DNA from: Salinirussus salinus
Lineage (GTDB): Archaea; Halobacteriota; Halobacteria; Halobacteriales; Haloarculaceae
Length of the DNA: 64,000 nt
Direction of reading: 5' to 3'
Assembly (NCBI RefSeq): GCF_009831455.1
Contig: NZ_WOWO01000004.1
Location: 124,001 to 188,000, forward strand
Shown here piece after piece: positions 59,795 through 64,000 of the stretch (position 1 is its first letter; each line of letters opens with the position of its first letter). The notes under the pieces are model-generated. The model was not told where the DNA came from and ran no database searches. It worked only from the letters and a program-made list of their open reading frames with translations. The translations under genes were made by a program, and so were the position numbers.

Positions 59795-60096
59795 TGGACC
59801 GGATATCGGCGCTCCGAAACGTCGAGCGCGCGCTCGCGGAGTACGAGGCCGGCGAGTGCACGCTGCCGGAGCTGGAGCGGGAGGTCCGTGGCGTGTTGCG
59901 CAGTTACGCCACGGAGTACACCGACGGGAGTGCCTGGCGTGCCCGCGGGGACAAGCGCGTCGACGGGCTGGTGGTGGTCGCTCCCTCGCGGTCGGAGGCC
60001 CGCGAACGGGCCGCGGCGACCGTCGACGACCCCGTGACTGTCGAGGTGGACCCGCTCGAAGAGCCCGGCGCGGACGACACGGCGGAGGGCGGGTAA
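59794..60096 (+). CDS. small protein coupled to mcm (DUF7854-like)
   Basis: Encodes 100 residues. The ATG overlaps the mcm stop by one base. The sequence is helical and acidic: RNVERALAEYEAGECTLPELEREV, then VLRSYATEYTDG and VVVAPSRSEARERA. No motif is known. I recall the family as DUF7854 (unverified). Its tie to mcm suggests a replication-linked role, but nothing in the sequence proves it. Confidence 0.78.
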   Translation: MDRISALRNVERALAEYEAGECTLPELEREVRGVLRSYATEYTDGSAWRARGDKRVDGLVVVAPSRSEARERAAATVDDPVTVEVDPLEEPGADDTAEGG

Positions 60097-60197
60097 CTGC
60101 GGCCGGCTCGGGGCGGACGCGGGACGCCGGTCTTTGCGCTTTCGGTCCCGGATAGTTACCAGTTAGATTTACACGTCTGTCGGCCACAGCACCCGGT

Positions 60198-60536
60198 GTG
60201 CTGCTGGTCATCGCGTACTCGCGGGAGGCGCGACAGACGCTGCGCAACGTCTGCCGGGCCCACGGGGACACGGTCGTCCGGCAGGCCGGGCGGGTAGCGC
60301 TGCTCGCGGAGACGGAGTTCGGGGCGTTCCAGGCGCTGCGGCTGCGGGCGAAACACGGGGTACAGATCCAGGTCGAGCGGACGGAGCCGTTCAACGAGTT
60401 CGAGGCGGTCCGCGAGGACGTCCGGGAGGCCGCCCGGGCCTACGAGGCCCGCGACGAGCCGGCCACCCCCTACACCGCCTTCGCGTCCGGCCGGGACCTG
60501 CCGAGCGAAGCCGAGATGCGGGACCGGGAGCTGTGA
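60198..60536 (+). CDS. haloarchaeal protein in the mcm cluster (DUF7855-like)
   Basis: Encodes 112 residues from a GTG (VLLVIAYSREARQTLRNVCRAHGD). AGATTTACAC about 27-35 bases upstream is a likely TATA box, giving a leaderless transcript. Conserved-looking parts are LLAETEFGAFQALRLRAKHG and FNEFEAVREDV. Recalled as DUF7855 (unverified). Its last bases overlap the next gene by 4. Confidence 0.78.
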   Translation: MLLVIAYSREARQTLRNVCRAHGDTVVRQAGRVALLAETEFGAFQALRLRAKHGVQIQVERTEPFNEFEAVREDVREAARAYEARDEPATPYTAFASGRDLPSEAEMRDREL

Positions 60537-61384
60537 GGTGTCGGGTGGGGGCGGCCGTCCGGACCGGCGAGGCCGTCACGGTGCCGGGGGTCGAGGCCGA
60601 CCGGCTGGCTGCGGCCGTCGAGCGCGAGGCGCCCGTCGAGGCCGGGGACGGGCCGTCGGTGACCGTCGACTGCCCCGCGCCGGGCCCGCTTCACGGCTAC
60701 GTCTCCCCCCTCGGGGAGGGGATGGGGCTGCGCGTCCGGACGGCGCTCGCGGTTGCGGCCCGGAGCCGCGGGCTGGGGACGCCACACGACGAGGAGCTCG
60801 CGGCAGTCCGCGAGCGGCTGGCGGGGCTGACAGTCGAGGCGGCCACGAGCGCAGAGGAGCGGCGGGAACTGGCGGAGACGACGGACACCGGCCGCCTGCG
60901 CGAGCGGGTCGCGGCGGCGCGGGGCCGGCTCCAGGCCGCCCGCGAGGCCGGCGGGGACATCGCCGCGGCGAGCGAGGCGCTGGAGGCCGCCGTCCGGGAG
61001 CTCTCGGAGGCCGAGACGCGGGCGGCGGCAGCGACCGACCGCCTGGAGGCCGCCCGCGGGCGCGAGCGGGAGGTCCGGGACCGCCTGGAGCGTCGGCGCC
61101 GGCTCCAGGACCGCGCGGCGAACCTCGAACGGGACGCCCGGGCGGCGCTGGTCGAGCGGGTCCGCGGGGAGTACGCCCGTGCGGTCCGGAGTCTGGAAGA
61201 CGCACATCCGGGTACCGAGGACCCCTTCGAGGCCCCGCCGGCCGTCGCCGCCCTGGCTGTCGTCCGGGTGGCCGCCGTCGACGCCCCGGTCGTCCTCGAC
61301 GGCGGCGGCCGGGTCGGGCGGGCGTTCGCCGACGCCGACGCGGCGGCCGCGTGGCTGGACGCGCCGGTGATTTATATCCCATGA
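60533..61384 (+). CDS. coiled-coil protein in the mcm cluster (DUF7856-like)
   Basis: Encodes 283 residues from a GTG overlapping the previous stop. A short N-terminal domain (about 1-85, with GPLHGYVSPLGEGMGLRVR) is followed by a long Ala/Glu/Arg coiled coil (about 95-215), then a small C-terminal domain with APVVLDGGGRVGRAF. A structural or scaffolding protein is possible. Recalled as DUF7856 (unverified). Confidence 0.78.
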   Translation: MRCRVGAAVRTGEAVTVPGVEADRLAAAVEREAPVEAGDGPSVTVDCPAPGPLHGYVSPLGEGMGLRVRTALAVAARSRGLGTPHDEELAAVRERLAGLTVEAATSAEERRELAETTDTGRLRERVAAARGRLQAAREAGGDIAAASEALEAAVRELSEAETRAAAATDRLEAARGREREVRDRLERRRRLQDRAANLERDARAALVERVRGEYARAVRSLEDAHPGTEDPFEAPPAVAALAVVRVAAVDAPVVLDGGGRVGRAFADADAAAAWLDAPVIYIP

Positions 61385-61400
61385 CGGGGCCACCCGGCCC

Positions 61401-62129
61401 ATGGCGACACTCGAGGCCAACTGCAGGACCGCCGGCAGCGTGACGCTGGTGGAGGTGTGCGTGACCGCCGCCCGGCCCCGGCGGGTGCGCGTCGAGAACC
61501 GGCTGGAGGGACCGGTCTGGCCGCCCCGCAGCGACGGCGTCCCGGAACCGGGCTGGGACGGGGAGGGGTTCGAGGGTCGAGTGGCACCCGACGACCGGCT
61601 CGTCCTCGGCTACGCGAGCCCGGCCGACCCCGTCGACCCGCCCGCGCGCATCGCCGACGAGGGCGAGCCGGGCGACCGGGAGCCGACGCCGCAGGCCGTC
61701 GTGAAGGCCCTGGGACGGCGCGAGCCGCCGCGGGCGGCGATGCCCGGCGGAGCGGATGGAGCCGACAGCGCCACTGACTTCGACGGGGCCCGTCCCGGAC
61801 CGGAGACCGAGTCGGACGCTCCGAGGCCGGGGCCGGATACCGGCCCCGGGAGCGGGAGTGGCGGCTCGGCCGGGAACCCGGTCGACGCCTGGTTCGCGGC
61901 GGTGGAGGGCCGGCTTGAGGCCGCCGAGGACCTGGTCGCGGCCACCTCCGTCGAAGACGCGGAGGCCGCAGTCGAGCGGGCGGGTGGCATCGAAGCGGTC
62001 AGACGGCTCCAGAAGCGGGTGCAGGAGGACCGCGCAGTGCTCGCCCGCCTCGACCGGCGGTGCTCGCGGGCGCGGGAGCGCGCCGAGGCGGTCGACGTGC
62101 CCGTGGAGGCACTGGCGCGTCTGGCATGA
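61401..62129 (+). CDS. haloarchaeal protein next to a MinD homologue (DUF7857-like)
   Basis: Encodes 242 residues. The N-terminal half looks like a beta domain (NCRTAGSVTLVEVCVTAARPRRVRVENRLEG). A disordered Gly/Pro/Asp linker (about 115-160) leads to a helical end with VDAWFAAVEGRLEAAEDLVAA. Its stop overlaps the MinD-like ATG by 4 bases. Recalled as DUF7857 (unverified). The coupling hints at a partner of the ATPase. Confidence 0.78.
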   Translation: MATLEANCRTAGSVTLVEVCVTAARPRRVRVENRLEGPVWPPRSDGVPEPGWDGEGFEGRVAPDDRLVLGYASPADPVDPPARIADEGEPGDREPTPQAVVKALGRREPPRAAMPGGADGADSATDFDGARPGPETESDAPRPGPDTGPGSGSGGSAGNPVDAWFAAVEGRLEAAEDLVAATSVEDAEAAVERAGGIEAVRRLQKRVQEDRAVLARLDRRCSRARERAEAVDVPVEALARLA

Positions 62130-62809
62130 CGCTGGCGGTCACCGCGGGGAAGGGCGGCGTCGGCAAGTCGACCGTCGCGTACAATCTGGGTGCGGAACTC
62201 GACGCCGTCGTCGTCGACGCGGACCTGGGGATGGCCGACCTCCCGGCCCGGCGGGGTCCGGACCTGCACGACGTGCTCGCCGGGCGGGCCGACGCCCTCG
62301 AGGCCGTCGACGAGGGAGGGCCGGTCGCGCTGCTCCCCTGCGGACGGTCGCTCGCGGGCGCCCGGGCAGCCGACGTCACTGCCCTCGCCGGGACGCTCGA
62401 TACCGTGAGTCGCCACTACGGCGAAGTCGTCGTCGACTGTCCCGCAGGACTGGGCAGCGATGCCGGCGTGGCGCTGCTCGCGGCCGAGGCCTGCCTGCTG
62501 GTGACACGGCCGACCGAGCCGGCGCTGGCCGGTGCGGTCCAGAGTCGCGAGCTGGCCCGTGTCCTCGGGACGCCGCTGGCACGGGTCGTCCTCAACAGGG
62601 CCGGCGAGGCGGCCACCCGCCCGGTCGCCGACGCGCTCGGCGCTCCGGTGACGACCGTTCCCGAGAGCGACGCGCTCGCGCGGGCACAGCGGGCCGGGCA
62701 GCCGGTGGGAGCTGTCGCACCGGACTCGCGGGCTGCCTCGCAGTTCCGGGCACTCGCGGACAGCGTCGGGCCGCTGCTCGACCGTCACTCCTCGCGCAGT
62801 TCGGTGTAG
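62126..62809 (+). CDS. MinD/ParA-like ATPase
   Basis: Encodes 227 residues, short for MinD. The deviant Walker A KGGVGKST at 9-16 starts right at the N terminus (TLAVTAGKGG); VVVDADLGMADLP and EVVVDCPAGL follow. The C-terminal membrane-targeting helix of bacterial MinD is absent. It might position or load a partner encoded upstream. The 3' end overlaps the convergent TFB gene by 25 bases, so expression of one could interfere with the other. Confidence 0.88.
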   Translation: MTLAVTAGKGGVGKSTVAYNLGAELDAVVVDADLGMADLPARRGPDLHDVLAGRADALEAVDEGGPVALLPCGRSLAGARAADVTALAGTLDTVSRHYGEVVVDCPAGLGSDAGVALLAAEACLLVTRPTEPALAGAVQSRELARVLGTPLARVVLNRAGEAATRPVADALGAPVTTVPESDALARAQRAGQPVGAVAPDSRAASQFRALADSVGPLLDRHSSRSSV

Positions 62810-63651
62810 GTCGCCCGCAGCGTCACCGGCGTCACGTCCGCGACCTCCGCCGCTGCTTCCTGTGTGAGCTCGCAGCCGAGCGCCCGCGCGGCGGTGTAGA
62901 GACAGGCCGCCGCGACGCCGCTTGGGTTGCGCCCGTTGTCGATCCCCTCCTCGCGGGCGCGGGCGGCGTACTCGCGGGCACGCCGCTCGACCTCGGTCGG
63001 GAGGTCCAGCCGGCTGGCGAAGCGGGCCAGGTACTCCGCGGGGTCGATCGGGCCGGTCGGCAGTCCGAGTTCACGGTTCATCGCGTCGTAGGCGGCGTCC
63101 AGTTCCGCCCGCGTCGCCGTGGCTGCCGCCACGACCTCCTCGACGGTCCGCGAGACCGACGCCGTCCGGCAGGTGGCGTAGACGGCCGCGGCGGCGAAGC
63201 CCTCGATCGACCGGCCCTGCAGGAGGCCGGCGTCCTGGGCGGACTCGAAGAGGACACACGACCGGTCGCGGACGTGCTCGGGCAGGTCGAGGTCGCCCAC
63301 GAGCCGGCGGATCTCGGTGAACGCGTAGACGCGGTTGCGCTCGGCCTTGGAGGCGATCTGGGCGCGCTTGTGCTGGCGGCGCATCCGTGCCACCCGGCGG
63401 CGCTTGCGCCCCTTCAGGCGGGTCGAGTGGCCGATCTCCGTCGAGAGCCCGCGGTCGTGGCGGGCCCGTGTCAGCGGCGCTCCGGTCCGCTCGGGCTGTG
63501 TTCGGTCGTCCTCGAACGAGCGCCACTCCGGACCCGGGTCGATGGCGTGCTCGTCGACGACGAGCCCACACTCCTGACAGACCGTCTCGCACTCCCCGGA
63601 CCGGAGCGAGCCGTTGCACTCGGGACAGGACTGGGTTGTCGTGGCTGCCAT
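62785..63651 (-). CDS. tfb: transcription initiation factor IIB
   Basis: Encodes 288 residues. The N-terminal zinc ribbon (Cys9, Cys12, Cys25, Cys28) and the B-finger region PEWRSFEDDRTQ precede two cyclin-like repeats (VYAFTEIRRLVGDL... and AEYLARFASRL...); the recognition helix end reads VADVTPVTLRATY. Haloarchaea carry several TFBs with different promoter preferences; this is one of them, and it is shorter than the roughly 320-residue general forms. TTTAAAA about 30 bases ahead of its ATG is the TATA box. Confidence 0.95.
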   Translation of the reverse strand: MAATTTQSCPECNGSLRSGECETVCQECGLVVDEHAIDPGPEWRSFEDDRTQPERTGAPLTRARHDRGLSTEIGHSTRLKGRKRRRVARMRRQHKRAQIASKAERNRVYAFTEIRRLVGDLDLPEHVRDRSCVLFESAQDAGLLQGRSIEGFAAAAVYATCRTASVSRTVEEVVAAATATRAELDAAYDAMNRELGLPTGPIDPAEYLARFASRLDLPTEVERRAREYAARAREEGIDNGRNPSGVAAACLYTAARALGCELTQEAAAEVADVTPVTLRATYTELREE

Positions 63652-63679
63652 CCTACCCGATCCTGGGTGCGGTATCCAC

Positions 63680-63686
63680 TTTTAAA
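63680..63686 (-). promoter_or_regulatory. TATA box of tfb
   Basis: On the minus strand TTTAAAA lies about 30 bases before the tfb start, fitting a leaderless transcript. Confidence 0.55.
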
Positions 63687-63793
63687 CTGGAGCGGATCGC
63701 GGGGGTGGCCGGAGAGCCACCGCCAACGTACCTACCGGTTACCGGTTGGTACATCAGCCGCGACCGCTGTGTCTGCCGGACCCGGAGCCAGAG

Positions 63794-63800
63794 TTTTATG
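63794..63800 (+). promoter_or_regulatory. TATA box of the right-edge gene
   Basis: TTTTATG lies about 29 bases before the ATG at 63826, with a purine-rich element GAGCCAGAG just upstream. Confidence 0.55.
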
Positions 63801-63825
63801 TAGGACGAGGAACCAGTCACTCCCG

Positions 63826-64000
63826 ATGGGACTGTCGGAGATCGCGGCCGGGATCGAGGTCACGGCCGAACAGGAACGGCGGGGCGTCGCGACCGTCGAC
63901 GACACGGACGCGACCCTTGAGGAGCGGCTGTCGGAGTTCGCCGGCGAACTGCCCTGCAGTCCTGCGGAGGCGGCGGTCGCCGTCGAGCGGTACGCCGCCG
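63826..64000 (+). CDS. haloarchaeal protein, N-terminal part (DUF7858-like), cut by window edge
   Basis: The first 58 residues are present: GLSEIAAGIEVTAEQERRGVATVDDTD, then an acidic helix with LPCSPAEAAVAVERYAA. I recall this family as DUF7858 (unverified), found in the mcm-MinD-TFB neighbourhood of haloarchaea. The alternation of helices suggests a regulator, possibly HTH-like, but the rest lies outside the window. Confidence 0.72.
   Translation, partial: MGLSEIAAGIEVTAEQERRGVATVDDTDATLEERLSEFAGELPCSPAEAAVAVERYAA

Overview
The window is a chromosomal segment of a haloarchaeon (class Halobacteria). The evidence is the very high GC content, the acidic proteins, TATA-type promoters about 27 bases ahead of start codons (leaderless genes), and the gene content: halocyanin, haloarchaeal FtsZ1, archaeal SecE-Spt5, MCM and TFB, archaeal DtdA, and many small families known only from haloarchaea. 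Genes are tightly packed on both strands. I see no insertion sequence, prophage, CRISPR array or rRNA, and one tRNA (Pro, anticodon UGG).

Layout. 0-2 kb: an unidentified gene end, a small conserved protein and the Rad25/XPB-type helicase. 2-7.3 kb: a respiratory cluster of an acidic membrane protein, halocyanin, Rieske protein, split cytochrome b and three small membrane proteins; together they look like a bc1/b6f-like quinol oxidising complex with a blue copper acceptor. 7.4-16.9 kb: rhomboid protease, endonuclease V, SDR, ArsA/Get3-like ATPase, XPD-like helicase, CinA, PHP protein and sugar nucleotidyltransferase. 17-22 kb: a 472-base intergenic stretch of perfect hairpins, an HTH/zinc-ribbon regulator, a GNAT enzyme, a Rieske ferredoxin, a frameshifted lipoprotein, a class IV aminotransferase and AroE. 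22-28 kb: cation exchanger, D-aminoacyl-tRNA deacylase, FtsZ1, a lipoprotein, SecE and Spt5. 28-37 kb: Gnd, a methyltransferase, ValRS behind a possible valine-rich leader peptide, RimI, small haloarchaeal families, Nudix and rhodanese proteins. 37-50 kb: AhcY and a SAH/MTA deaminase, MFS transporter, F420 reductase, TRAM protein, SDR, glutamate-cysteine ligase, a divergent pair of thiosulfate sulfurtransferases, AI-2E exporter-like protein, tRNA-Pro and RDD protein.

50.9-57.2 kb is a CUT1-type sugar ABC transporter, all on the minus strand: two tandemly duplicated binding lipoproteins, two permeases and one ATPase. Both binding-protein genes have the same palindrome sitting at the predicted transcription start, a likely shared operator. 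57.7-64 kb is the MCM helicase followed by four small haloarchaeal proteins and a MinD-like ATPase on one strand, meeting a convergent TFB gene; a further haloarchaeal gene begins at the right edge.

The signals I would follow first are: the leaderless 13-residue ORF with four valine codons ahead of valS; the duplicated binding-protein genes with the shared operator; dispersed hairpins whose loop sequence is identical while their stems differ; and AT-rich, rare-codon patches over the mcm ATPase motifs where other haloarchaeal MCMs carry inteins. DUF family numbers below are given from memory and are unverified.
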